Origin: JAHFUS01 sp035689115
GTDB lineage: Bacteria > Actinomycetota > Acidimicrobiia > Acidimicrobiales > GCA-2861595
Length of the DNA stretch: 64,000 bases
Reading direction: 5' to 3'
Assembly (NCBI GenBank): GCA_035689115.1
Contig: DASSMA010000064.1
Location: 186,001-250,000 of the forward strand
A model generated the notes under the pieces. The model saw only the letters and a list, made by a program, of their open reading frames with translations. It was not told the DNA's origin and did no database searches. Both the position numbers and the translations under genes were made by a program. Positions 35,154-43,139 of the stretch are shown here, in pieces (the stretch's first letter is position 1; each line of letters begins with the position of its first letter).

Positions 35154-35785
35154 AGCGCCCGCCGGAAGGTCGCCCACGACCCCCAGCCGGCCTCCGACGC
35201 CGCACCCTCCCACATCCCGGGCAGGGCGGCGTCGATGTCGTCGCCCGAGAGGTGGATGGGTGTCTCCTCGGCCAGGCTGTTGACCCACAGCAGGACCCCG
35301 TCGGCGGCCAGGACGCGGTCGACCTCGGCCGAGAACAGGAACATGTTCACGGCGGCCAGCACCGCCACCGACCCGGTGGCGAGGGGCAGGCGGGCGGCGT
35401 CGGCCCGGATCCTCGGGGTGGGCGCCGGCACCAGCGCCAGCATGGCGGCCGACAGGTCGACGGCCACCAGGGGCGTGAACGCCTCGGCCAGGCGGGCGGT
35501 GAGCAGGCCCGTGCCGGCGCCGATCTCCACCGCCAGCCCGGGCGGGAAGGGGCCGCCCCGGGCCACGGCGTCGTCCACCGCCTCGAACCGGCGGGCGTGG
35601 GGGCGGTCGTTCCACTCGGCGGCCAGGTCGTCGAAGAGGGCGTTGACGTTGGCCTTGCGCTCGGCGGTCCAGCGGCCGGCGTCGAAGGCCACCTGGCGGG
35701 TGACCTCGCGGATGGGCCGGCGTTCCTCCGACATCTCGGGCCGCCCCGGATCGAGGGGGACGAGCCGGGGCAGGTGGCGGATCAC
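35150..35785 (-). CDS. Class I SAM-dependent methyltransferase
   Basis: A 211-residue Rossmann methyltransferase with SAM motif VEIGAGTGLL, VAVDLSAAML and a motif near ADAARLPLA. The GTG at 35785 overlaps the upstream stop (GTGA), which favours it over the internal ATG at 35734. The substrate is not predictable; the overall pattern is of ubiE-like small-molecule enzymes. Confidence 0.78.
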   Translation of the reverse strand: MIRHLPRLVPLDPGRPEMSEERRPIREVTRQVAFDAGRWTAERKANVNALFDDLAAEWNDRPHARRFEAVDDAVARGGPFPPGLAVEIGAGTGLLTARLAEAFTPLVAVDLSAAMLALVPAPTPRIRADAARLPLATGSVAVLAAVNMFLFSAEVDRVLAADGVLLWVNSLAEETPIHLSGDDIDAALPGMWEGAASEAGWGSWATFRRAL

Positions 35786-36237
35786 GGCCGGCGGAACTGG
35801 TCGCGCAGGCGGGTGAGGCGGGGGGACGGCGAGGCGTCGGCGGCGGGACCCTCCAGGGCCTGTGCGAGGGCGTCGACCCTCTCGGCCAGCCGGCGGACCT
35901 CCGCCTCGAGACCGGTGCCGTCGACCGGTGGCACCCACCCCGGGGCGACCAGGCGCTGGGCGATGGCGGCCAGGGTCTCCTCGATGCGGTTCAGGCGGAG
36001 GTGGACGACGGTGGCCTCGGTGTCGCCCGCCGACGCGCCCGTGCGGTCCTCGCCCAGCCGCTCGACAGCGGCCACCACCCGCTCGTTGCCCTCGGTGACG
36101 GCGACCCACACGTCGTCCAGACGGCCGGCGACGCTGCGGGCGTTGCGCCCGTCGCCGCCGGCCGGGCGGTTCAAGCGGCGCAGCATCTCCTCGATGCGAT
36201 CGAGGCGGGCGGCCAGCTGGTCGCGGTCGTCGGCCAC
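35782..36237 (-). CDS. Coiled-coil protein, unknown function
   Basis: A 151-residue, highly charged, helical protein with repeated heptad-like segments (RDQLAARLDRIEEMLRRL, LNRIEETLAAI, EVRRLAERVDALAQAL). No membrane segment or catalytic motif. GTG 36237 is preceded by a CATACT hexamer seven bases upstream; GTG 36255 is the alternative. It is divergent from dapD and overlaps the methyltransferase by 4 bp. A structural or scaffold role is a guess. Confidence 0.65.
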   Translation of the reverse strand: MADDRDQLAARLDRIEEMLRRLNRPAGGDGRNARSVAGRLDDVWVAVTEGNERVVAAVERLGEDRTGASAGDTEATVVHLRLNRIEETLAAIAQRLVAPGWVPPVDGTGLEAEVRRLAERVDALAQALEGPAADASPSPRLTRLRDQFRRP

Positions 36238-36272
36238 GTGCCCGAGTATGGCCACCCGGTAGCCTCACCGCC

Positions 36273-37097
36273 ATGGCCGACCTGCAAGCGACGATCGAGG
36301 AGCTGTGGTCCCGGCGGGCCGAACTGGAGCCCGGCGACCCGGAGGCCACCGCCGCGGTGCGGGAGGCGGTGGGGCTGCTCGACAGCGGCGAGGCCCGGGT
36401 GGCCGAGGGCGATCCGGCCGGCGAGGTCACCGTCAACATCTGGCTGAAGCAGGCCATCCTGCTGCTGTTCCGGCTGTCGGCCATGGAGACGGTCGAGGTC
36501 GGGCCCTTCGAGTACGCCGACCGGATCCCGCTGAAGCACGGCTACGAGGCGGCCGGCGTGCGGGTAGTGCCGGGGGCGTCCGCCCGGTGGGGCTCGTTCC
36601 TGGAGCGGGGCGTGGTGATGATGCCGAGCTACGTCAACATCGGGGCCCGGGTGGGCGCCGGCACCATGGTCGACACCTGGGCCACCGTCGGGTCGTGCGC
36701 CCAGGTCGGGGCCAACGTCCACCTGTCGGGCGGCGTCGGCATCGGCGGGGTCCTCGAGCCGCCGCAGGCGGCGCCGGTGATGATCGGGGACGACGCCTTC
36801 ATCGGCAGCCGGTGCATGATCGTGGAGGGGGCCCGGGTCGGGCGGGGCGCCAAGGTCGGCGCCGGCGTCGTGCTCTCGTCGTCCATCCCGGTCATCGACG
36901 TCAACACCGGCCAGGAGCTGGGCCGGGGCGTGATCCCCGACCGGGCCATCGCCATCCAGGGCTCGCGGCGCAAGACGTTCCCCGGGGGCGAGTTCGGGCT
37001 CCCGTGCGTGCTCGTGCTCAAGTTCCTCGAGGAGGGCGAGGAGCACGACAAGCTGAAGCTGGAGTCCATCCTCCGCGAGCACGGGGTCTCGACCTGA
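36273..37097 (+). CDS. dapD: Tetrahydrodipicolinate N-succinyltransferase, E. coli type
   Basis: Adds succinyl from succinyl-CoA to tetrahydrodipicolinate, the branch step of the succinylase lysine pathway. The 274-residue protein matches the E. coli-type enzyme almost segment for segment: an RRAEL opening, WLKQAILLLFRL, MMPSYVNIGARVGAGTMVD and GSCAQVGANVHLSGGVGIGG of the left-handed hexapeptide-repeat helix. The DapD familiar from mycobacteria and corynebacteria is a distinct, longer form. The ATG follows TAGCCT by seven bases. Confidence 0.93.
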   Translation: MADLQATIEELWSRRAELEPGDPEATAAVREAVGLLDSGEARVAEGDPAGEVTVNIWLKQAILLLFRLSAMETVEVGPFEYADRIPLKHGYEAAGVRVVPGASARWGSFLERGVVMMPSYVNIGARVGAGTMVDTWATVGSCAQVGANVHLSGGVGIGGVLEPPQAAPVMIGDDAFIGSRCMIVEGARVGRGAKVGAGVVLSSSIPVIDVNTGQELGRGVIPDRAIAIQGSRRKTFPGGEFGLPCVLVLKFLEEGEEHDKLKLESILREHGVST

Positions 37098-38155
37098 CCG
37101 ATCTCCTGGCCTTCACCGCCGAGCTGGTCGACATCCCGTCGGTCAGCCACGACGAGGCGGCCATCGCCGACCACGTGGAGGCCATGCTCCGCGCCGTCCC
37201 GTGGCTGGCCGTCGACCGCATCGGCCACAACGTGGTCGCCCGCACCGCGCTTGGGCGCCCGCACCGCCTGGTGCTGGCCGGCCACGTCGACACGGTGCCG
37301 CCCAACGGCAACGAGCGGGCCCGCGTGGAGGGCGACGTGCTGTGGGGCGTGGGCTCGGCCGACATGAAGGCCGGCTGCGCGGTGATCCTGGAGCTGGCCC
37401 GCACCGTGGCCGACCCCGCCTGCGACGTCACCTACGTGCTCTACGAGTGCGAGGAGGTGGAGGCGCGCTTCAACGGCCTGCGCCGGCTACTGGCCGAGCG
37501 CCCCGACCTGGTGGCCGGCGACGCCGCCGTGCTGTGCGAGCCCACCGGCGCCCTGGTCGAGGCCGGCTGCCAGGGCACCCTGCGCATCGCCGTCACCCTG
37601 ACCGGCGAGCGGGCCCACACCGCCCGGCCGTGGACCGGGCGCAACGCCATCCACCGCTTGGGCCCGCTGCTCGAGCGGGCGGCCACCTACGAGGGCCGGC
37701 GGCCGGTGCTGGACGGCTGCGAGTTCGCCGAGGCCCTCTCCGCCGTCCGGGTGACCGGGGGCGTGGCCAACAACGTGGTGCCCGACGCCGCCACTGTGCA
37801 CCTGAACCACCGCTACGCCCCCGACCGCGGCGCCACCGAGGCCTACGCCCGGCTGCGGGAGTTCCTCGGTGCCACGATCGACGAGGCGGCCGGCGACACG
37901 GTGGAGCTGGTCGACTTCGCCGACGGGGCTGCCCCAGGGCTCGGCCACCCGCTCCTGGCCGGTCTGGTGGCGGGGGCCGGCCCGCCCCGGGCCAAGCTGG
38001 GCTGGACCGACGTGGCCTTCTTCTCCGCCCGGGGGATCCCGGCCACCAACTTCGGGCCCGGCGACCCCACCCTCGCCCACAGCGCCGGGGAGCGGGTGGA
38101 CCGCTCCCAGCTCGAGCGGGTGTTCAGCTCGCTGGCGGCGGTGCTGGCGGGCTAG
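37094..38155 (+). CDS. dapE: Succinyl-diaminopimelate desuccinylase
   Basis: An M20-family zinc hydrolase that releases LL-diaminopimelate. The 353 residues include the TAELVDIPSVS opening, metal ligands in LAGHVDTVP and GSADMKAG, the catalytic Glu pair in YECEEVE, and a late ligand His in LAHSAGE. No ATG, GTG or TTG precedes the conserved opening. The only workable start is CTG 37094, which overlaps the dapD stop as CTGA. The 3' end overlaps the opposing gene by 32 bp. Confidence 0.9.
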   Translation: MTDLLAFTAELVDIPSVSHDEAAIADHVEAMLRAVPWLAVDRIGHNVVARTALGRPHRLVLAGHVDTVPPNGNERARVEGDVLWGVGSADMKAGCAVILELARTVADPACDVTYVLYECEEVEARFNGLRRLLAERPDLVAGDAAVLCEPTGALVEAGCQGTLRIAVTLTGERAHTARPWTGRNAIHRLGPLLERAATYEGRRPVLDGCEFAEALSAVRVTGGVANNVVPDAATVHLNHRYAPDRGATEAYARLREFLGATIDEAAGDTVELVDFADGAAPGLGHPLLAGLVAGAGPPRAKLGWTDVAFFSARGIPATNFGPGDPTLAHSAGERVDRSQLERVFSSLAAVLAG

Positions 38156-38528
38156 CCGGCTCGCACCGCTCGTCCTCGACGACCTCGCATTCGAGGCGGC
38201 ACCGGTGGCGTCCCCGGGCGCCGGCGGCCAGCTGGCGGGCCTGGGACCGCAGATAGGCGACGACGTGGGCGATCACCGCCCGCACGGAGTAGCGGCAGCG
38301 GCCGTCGGGGCAGGTGCCGGCGACGGGCGAGAAGTGGTCGACGTGGGCCGTGACCTTCGACCCCTCCACGCACAGGTGGAGGCTGTCGCCGTCGCTGACC
38401 TCACGCAGGGACACCGAGCCCCGGTGGAGCAGCCCGCCGAGGCGGGTGTCCCGGCAGAACCGCCCGGTGGCGACGAGGTCGCCGAAGAGGGCGGGCTCCT
38501 TCACGCCCGTGGTGCCCTTGGGATCCAT
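38124..38528 (-). CDS. Small Cys/His-containing protein, unknown function
   Basis: A 134-residue soluble protein with several Cys and His residues (GRFCRDTR, SLHLCVEG, GTCPDGRCRY, HRCRLECEVVEDERCE) that might bind a metal. The first 70 residues look like a beta-rich domain (GSVSLREVSDGDSLHL). The tail is Pro/Ala-rich and overlaps dapE by 32 bp on the other strand. No family recognised. Confidence 0.6.
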   Translation of the reverse strand: MDPKGTTGVKEPALFGDLVATGRFCRDTRLGGLLHRGSVSLREVSDGDSLHLCVEGSKVTAHVDHFSPVAGTCPDGRCRYSVRAVIAHVVAYLRSQARQLAAGARGRHRCRLECEVVEDERCEPASPPAPPPAS

Positions 38529-38573
38529 GCCGATCTTTCGGAGCCGCCGCGACCGGCGGATGACTTTCGGCCG

Positions 38574-39002
38574 TTACAGGAGCTTTGCGTCCAGGCGGAT
38601 CGGCGCGCCGGTGAGGAGCCGGGCCACCGGGCAGTTGCGCCTGGTGCCGTCGGCCACCTCCTGGAACGCGTCGTCGCCCAGACCCGGTACCTCGGCCTCG
38701 GTCCGAAGGTCGATGCCGGTGATGCTGAAACCGCCGCCAGTCTTTTCCAGGTGCACCTCGGCAGTGGTGTGGACGCGCCGCACGTCGTGGCCGGCGTTGC
38801 CCAGGTCGGCCGACAGCGCCATGGAGAAGCACCCGGCGGCAGCGGCGGCGATCAGCTCCTCCGGGTTGGTGGCACCGCCCTCGTCGACGAACCGGGAGTC
38901 GAAGGTGTACGCACCCTCGAACACGCCGCTCCCGAACCGCATGGTGCCGGAGCCGTCCTTGAGCAGCCCGTCCCATTGGGCCTCGGCGGTGCGTGTCGGC
39001 AT
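38574..39002 (-). CDS. osmC: OsmC/Ohr-family peroxidase
   Basis: A 142-residue OsmC-type protein. OsmC and Ohr reduce organic hydroperoxides with two redox Cys residues; both are present, in AAAAAGCFSMAL and RRNCPVARLL. The first region, NPEELIAAAAAGCFSMAL, is typical of OsmC rather than Ohr. GGAGG lies upstream of the ATG at 39002. It is divergent from the subtilase gene. Confidence 0.9.
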   Translation of the reverse strand: MPTRTAEAQWDGLLKDGSGTMRFGSGVFEGAYTFDSRFVDEGGATNPEELIAAAAAGCFSMALSADLGNAGHDVRRVHTTAEVHLEKTGGGFSITGIDLRTEAEVPGLGDDAFQEVADGTRRNCPVARLLTGAPIRLDAKLL

Positions 39003-39085
39003 TGGCTCGCCTCCTGGAGTGGTCGGACAAAAGAGTCAATCTAGTGGGCAGGGCGCGTTCCGAACGCACCCCGTGGCGCGCGATC

Positions 39086-40465
39086 ATGGGCGCCGTGCGA
39101 TCACTTCGCGGGGTCGGGCCCGCTCTCGTCGCGTTCTGCGCGGCCGTGTCGCTTGTTGTCGCCGCCCCGGCTCACGCCACCGACGACCCGTACTGGAGCC
39201 GCCAGTGGGGCCCGGCCAAGATCGGCGCGCCGGCCGCCTGGGCGTCCACCACCGGAGTGGGCGTGAAGATCGGCATCGTCGACAGCGGCGTCGACCTCAA
39301 CCACCAGGACCTCCAGGGCAAGATCGTGGCCAACGCGGCGTGCATCGGCACCAACGGCAACGCCGCGTCGTGCCAGGCCGGGGGCGGTCAGGACGTCGCC
39401 GGTCACGGCACCCACGTGGCCGGCATCGCCGCCGCCACCAAGGACAACGGCGCCGGCATCGCCGGCGTGGCGCCAGGCGCCCAGCTGGTGGTGGCCCGGG
39501 TGTTCCAGGGGGACACCGCCGACCTGGGCGACGTCGAGGCCGGCATCCGCTGGGTCGTGAGCCAGGGTGCCAAGGTGGTGAACCTGAGCCTGGGCGAGAA
39601 CGTGCTGCTCGGCGGGCTCCTGGGCGGCTCCAGCGCCTCGCTGGCCCCCGCGCTCAACGAGGCGTGGGCCGCCGGCGCCATCCCCGTCGTCGCCTCGGGC
39701 AACGCCCAGTTCCTGTCCGGTCCGGCCAGCTACGGGGACGTCAACGCCCTGGTGGTGGCGGCCACCGGGCCGGAGGACGAGATCGCCAGCTACTCGGTGA
39801 GCCCCGGTGCCGCCAAGTGGGCGATCGCCGCCCCCGGTGGCGACGGCGCCGACGCCCGGGAGATCTGGTCCACGTTCTGGCAGGCCGGGAGCTCCAACCA
39901 GTACGGCTACCTCCAGGGCACCTCCATGGCCGCGCCCCACGTGTCGGGCGCCCTGGCACTGCTGCTGGCCAGGGGCGTCGGGCAGCAGCAGGCGGTGAAC
40001 ATCCTCCTCAGCACCGCCAACAAGAGCGTGTCGTGCGGCAGCACCTGCGCCGGCCGCCTCGACGTGGCCGCCGCGGTGGCCGCCACCGGCGCCTCGCCGG
40101 CACCGGCCCCGACGGCGCCGCCGGCGGCGCCCGGCACCACAGCGGCCACCACCCGTCCGCGCGCCGCCGCCACGACCACCACCAGGGCGCCGGCGCGGGC
40201 ACCCGCCGTGGCGCCCACCACTGCCGCCCCGCCCGCCACGGCCGCACCGGAGCCCACCACCGTGGCGCCACCGCCGCCGTCGACCACGGCGCCCGACCCC
40301 GACACGGTCGCACCGGTGGCGGCCCGCACCGGCCAGGCCCTGGCGGCGGCATCGAGCTCCGACGACGACAGTCGCAAGCGCCTCGCCGTCCCCGCTGCCC
40401 TCGGCACGGTGCTGCTGCTCTCCGTGGTCGCCGGCCTGGTGCTGGTCCGCCGCCCGAGCGGCTGA
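39086..40465 (+). CDS. Secreted, membrane-anchored subtilisin-like (S8) peptidase
   Basis: A 459-residue exported serine protease. The signal peptide ends near APAHA; the mature N-terminus follows with little or no propeptide. The catalytic triad is intact: Asp in GIVDSGVD, His in GHGTHVAGIA, Ser in GTSMAAPHVSG. A Pro/Thr/Ala-rich stalk (about 345-415) leads to one membrane helix (about 432-450) and a short basic end. The layout resembles mycosins, but no type VII secretion genes are near. Start ATG 39086 gives a proper signal peptide. Confidence 0.9.
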   Translation: MGAVRSLRGVGPALVAFCAAVSLVVAAPAHATDDPYWSRQWGPAKIGAPAAWASTTGVGVKIGIVDSGVDLNHQDLQGKIVANAACIGTNGNAASCQAGGGQDVAGHGTHVAGIAAATKDNGAGIAGVAPGAQLVVARVFQGDTADLGDVEAGIRWVVSQGAKVVNLSLGENVLLGGLLGGSSASLAPALNEAWAAGAIPVVASGNAQFLSGPASYGDVNALVVAATGPEDEIASYSVSPGAAKWAIAAPGGDGADAREIWSTFWQAGSSNQYGYLQGTSMAAPHVSGALALLLARGVGQQQAVNILLSTANKSVSCGSTCAGRLDVAAAVAATGASPAPAPTAPPAAPGTTAATTRPRAAATTTTRAPARAPAVAPTTAAPPATAAPEPTTVAPPPPSTTAPDPDTVAPVAARTGQALAAASSSDDDSRKRLAVPAALGTVLLLSVVAGLVLVRRPSG

Positions 40466-40558
40466 CGCCCGGCCGGGTCGCCGGCGTAGTCGAGGCGCAG
40501 GGGTCCGGTTTGCGGAGTCACTCGCCTCCAGGGGCGGGGCTGCCGCCAAGATCCGCTC

Positions 40559-40612
40559 GATGTGATCGTTTTCCGTTCACATCGGCCTCAGGTGCCCGGA
40601 GGGGCCGGCGAA
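40559..40612 (+). repeat. Dispersed motif, copy A
   Basis: This sequence in the subtilase-lexA gap contains GATGTG, TTTCCGTTCA, CTCAGGT and CGGCGAA in order. It shares about 31 of 40 positions with a second copy at 57485-57537. TCAG and GGCGAAT separated by 15 bases vaguely resemble a sigma-28/WhiG-type promoter, but there is no gene just downstream on this strand. The remainder of the 40466-40708 gap shows nothing else clear. Confidence 0.5.
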
Positions 40613-40708
40613 TCGGGCCTCCGGCCACGACCACCTTTGCCACCCCCGTGCCACCTCAGAGCCCGCCTCGGGCGGCCCCTGCGCCGCCCGCAAAGTGCGG
40701 CCGGCCTT

Positions 40709-41344
40709 CTAGAGCCGGCGCAGGACCGTGACGACCTTGCCGTAGACCGTGACGTCGCGGGGGTCGAACTCCATGGGCTGGAGCCGGGTGTTGGCCGGCG
40801 TGAGCACGACCTTGGACCCCTTGCGGGACCAGGTCTTCACCGTGGCCTCCTCGCCGGGGATGCCCGCGACCACCACGTCGCCCTTGCGGGCGTCCTCCTG
40901 CTGGCGCACGACCACGTAGTCGCCGTCGAGGATGCCGGCGTCGACCATCGAGTCGCCCCGAACCCGGAGCATGAAGAGGGTGCCCTCGCCGACGAAGTCG
41001 GCCGGGAGCGGCAGCAGCTCCTCCACGTTCTGCTGGGCCAGGACGTCGGTGCCGGCGGCCACGTCGCCGACGAGGGGCACGTGGTGGGTGGGACGCCGGG
41101 GGAGGGCAGCTCCCGAAGCCGGGTCGTAGCGCACCTCGATGGCGCGGGGCTTGGTGGGGTCGCGGCGCAGGAATCCCTGACGCTGGAGGGTGGCGAGGTG
41201 GGCGTGGACGGTGGACGACGAGGTGAGCCCCACCGCCTCGCCGATCTCCCGCACGGACGGCGGGTAGCCCCGCTCTCGGAGCTGGGCGGCGATGAAGTCC
41301 AGGATCTCCCGGCGCTTGCCGGTGAGTGCTTCGGCCTCGGGCAT
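40709..41344 (-). CDS. lexA: LexA repressor
   Basis: The SOS regulon repressor: an N-terminal winged helix-turn-helix (PPSVREIGEAVGLTSSSTVHAHL) and a C-terminal S24 self-cleaving domain. The cleavage site Ala-Gly lies in GDVAAGTDV, the catalytic Ser in RGDSMVDAG and the Lys in EATVKTW. 211 residues is normal. GAGGAGG precedes the ATG at 41344. LexA boxes lie in the divergent intergenic region, so it should repress itself and the LysM gene. Confidence 0.96.
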   Translation of the reverse strand: MPEAEALTGKRREILDFIAAQLRERGYPPSVREIGEAVGLTSSSTVHAHLATLQRQGFLRRDPTKPRAIEVRYDPASGAALPRRPTHHVPLVGDVAAGTDVLAQQNVEELLPLPADFVGEGTLFMLRVRGDSMVDAGILDGDYVVVRQQEDARKGDVVVAGIPGEEATVKTWSRKGSKVVLTPANTRLQPMEFDPRDVTVYGKVVTVLRRL

Positions 41345-41366
41345 GTCCCCTCCTCGTCCGAGTTGC

Positions 41367-41378
41367 GAACGTGTGTTC
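41367..41378. promoter_or_regulatory. LexA box proximal to lexA
   Basis: GAACGTGTGTTC matches GAAC-N4-GTTC, 23 bases before the lexA ATG. Two weaker dyads, AAACATCCGTTC (41413-41424) and GAACGCCCGTTT (41450-41461), each with one changed half-site base, lie further into the intergenic region. Confidence 0.85.
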
Positions 41379-41480
41379 CTTGCGAACCGTAGCAGGCGCC
41401 GGGCGCTCTGGCAAACATCCGTTCGGCCGGCACTGCACCCCCCGGGGGCGAACGCCCGTTTGCCCGCGGGCCTTGACGGG

Positions 41481-41518
41481 GAACGTGCGTTCGTGGTGGA
41501 GTAGCCGAACGGGCGTTC
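41481..41518. promoter_or_regulatory. Paired LexA boxes proximal to the LysM gene
   Basis: GAACGTGCGTTC (41481-41492) and GAACGGGCGTTC (41507-41518) both match GAAC-N4-GTTC, centred 26 bases apart, upstream of the gene at 41576. Tandem boxes predict tight repression until DNA damage. Confidence 0.85.
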
Positions 41519-41575
41519 GAGCCTGTCACACCCCCCTGGCACACTCTCCGCCGTGCCGCCCACCAGGAGCCAGCG

Positions 41576-42037
41576 ATGACCGCCATCAGCTTTCCCGCCC
41601 CGCTCGAGCGCCGTTCCCCATCGCCTCGCCGGCCCGCCCCGGGCACGACCGCCTCCTGGCGGCCGGCGGCCGCCACCCGCCCACGACCGGGCGCGCGGCC
41701 GTCGGCCGCAGTCTTCCGCCGGCGCCGCGCCGCCGTCTGCCTCGTCGTCGCCGTGCTCCTCGGCGTCCTGGTGGCGGTCGGCATGCCCGGAGAGGCCCCC
41801 CTCAGCCTCTCCGGGCGGGCGCCGGCGGCCGCCGAGCCGGCCGGCGCACTCCCGATCGCGGCGCGCTCCTACGTGGTGCAGCCGGGTGACACCTTGTGGA
41901 GCATCGCTCGCTCCCTGCAGCCCCACGGCGACGTGCGGCCGCTGGTCCAGCGGCTGGCCGCCGATCGAGGCGGCGCTCCGCTCCGGGCGGGGGAGCGCCT
42001 GGTCCTGCCGCCGGGCGCAGGGGGGCGCAGCCCCTGA
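41576..42037 (+). CDS. LysM protein, SOS cell-division inhibitor candidate
   Basis: A 153-residue protein with a basic N-terminus, one membrane helix (about 55-72) and an extracellular LysM domain (YVVQPGDTLWSIARSL, ending AGERLVLPPG). It occupies the place of Rv2719c/DivS/YneA-type genes, which lie divergent from lexA and block division during SOS in other Gram-positive bacteria. The LexA boxes upstream support that role. nrdR lies beyond, as in mycobacteria. No peptidase motif is seen. Confidence 0.82.
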   Translation: MTAISFPAPLERRSPSPRRPAPGTTASWRPAAATRPRPGARPSAAVFRRRRAAVCLVVAVLLGVLVAVGMPGEAPLSLSGRAPAAAEPAGALPIAARSYVVQPGDTLWSIARSLQPHGDVRPLVQRLAADRGGAPLRAGERLVLPPGAGGRSP

Positions 42038-42081
42038 CGGGGCCGCGCGACATCGTCGGATCGCCGTGTCTCGCCACCGGC

Positions 42082-42102
42082 CGCCGTGCCGTCGGCACGG
42101 CG
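42082..42102. terminator. Hairpin between the LysM gene and bldC-like gene
   Basis: CGCCGTGCC and GGCACGGCG pair perfectly (9 bp) around a GTC loop, between two converging genes. It is a likely bidirectional terminator, without a T-run. Confidence 0.55.
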
Positions 42103-42187
42103 TGCACCCGGCGCGTGCCCACTGCCGGCGGTGCGCCGGCCTGGTCCCGCCTGGGTTCGCGCTGGTCCCGCAGCCTGGGGGGTGGGG

Positions 42188-42415
42188 TTACGCCAGTTCG
42201 GCGAGGCCCCGCTGCTGGTCGGCCACCAGGGCCTCCACGGCGTCGCGGGGGAACCGGCGGTGCCCGCCGAGGGTGGCCATGTACGGCAGCTTGCCGTCGT
42301 TGGCCCAGCGAACCACGGTCTTGGAGGAGACGTGGAAGAGGTCAGCGACCTCCGAGACCGTCAGGTACGGCCGCCTCGGCTTCTCCCGCTTCGTTTCCTG
42401 CGTCGCTGCTTCCAT
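42188..42415 (-). CDS. BldC-like MerR/excisionase-type DNA-binding protein
   Basis: A 75-residue winged-helix protein. The core LTVSEVADLFHVSSKTVVRWANDGKLP...LGGHRRFPRDAVEAL closely follows BldC of Streptomyces, a small regulator that binds direct repeats and controls development. ATG 42415 is chosen because AGAGGA lies just before it; ATG 42475 would add 20 polar residues. It is divergent from nrdR and convergent with the LysM gene. Confidence 0.85.
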   Translation of the reverse strand: MEAATQETKREKPRRPYLTVSEVADLFHVSSKTVVRWANDGKLPYMATLGGHRRFPRDAVEALVADQQRGLAELA

Positions 42416-42595
42416 GTCGTCCTCTGTCGTCGGCCGGGTGCCGGTTCTCGTCACGCCGGGGAATTTCGTCGTCATCGTTGATTCCGAACGGAGTTTCGGC
42501 AGGCCGACGCCATATCCAAAGCGTCTGACGTGCCAAATCCGGGTGGCTCGACCGGGCCACTCCGGTTGGACCACTGGACGGCCTACGGTTCGGGG

Positions 42596-43105
42596 GTGCG
42601 GTGCCCGTCCTGTGCCAGCCTCGACGACAAGGTCATCGACTCGCGCATGGCCGACGACGGGACCTCCATCCGCCGCCGGCGGGCGTGCCTGGTCTGCGCC
42701 CGTCGCTTCACCACCTACGAGCGCTTGGAGGAGATTCCCTTCGTCGTGGTGAAGCGGTCGGGGCACCGCGAGCCGTTCGAGCGTTCGAAGCTGGCCGCCG
42801 GCCTGCGGGCCGCCACCAAGAACCGGGCCATGGCCCACCGTGTCGACGAGCTGGCGGCCGCCCTGGAGGACTCGTTGCGGCTGGAGGGCCCCGAGGTCAC
42901 CAGCCAGGCGGTGGGGCTGGCCGTGCTGGAGCGCCTGCGGGTGCTCGACGAGGTCGCCTACCTGCGCTTCGCCAGCGTCTACAAGGGCTTCGAGGACGTC
43001 GGTGACTTCGAGCGCGAGGTCGGCCTGCTCACCAAGGCGACGGACCCGAAGCCCCCGGGGCCGGGCACCGGCGACGACGCCGGCGAGGGCCCGGCCGGCG
43101 CCTGA
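42596..43105 (+). CDS. nrdR: Transcriptional repressor NrdR
   Basis: Represses ribonucleotide reductase genes when dATP is high. The 169 residues have the N-terminal zinc ribbon (CPSCASLDDKVIDSR and CLVCARRFTTYER) and the ATP-cone (VVVKRSGHREPFERSKL). The final 20 residues are a Gly/Pro-rich tail. The GTG start follows TACGGT by six bases, so it is probably leaderless. No nrd genes lie in the window. Confidence 0.94.
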   Translation: MRCPSCASLDDKVIDSRMADDGTSIRRRRACLVCARRFTTYERLEEIPFVVVKRSGHREPFERSKLAAGLRAATKNRAMAHRVDELAAALEDSLRLEGPEVTSQAVGLAVLERLRVLDEVAYLRFASVYKGFEDVGDFEREVGLLTKATDPKPPGPGTGDDAGEGPAGA

Positions 43106-43139
43106 GCGGCTTCGAGCCAGGAGCGGTGCGGGGCGGTGG

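Noticed and set aside
39086..40465. Subtilase as a type VII secretion mycosin
   Set aside because: The architecture is similar, but no ecc, esx or PE/PPE genes occur in the window.
42484..42500. GAACGGAGTTTC upstream of the bldC-like gene as a LexA box
   Set aside because: The second half-site is TTTC not GTTC, and neither neighbour is an expected SOS gene; left as chance resemblance.
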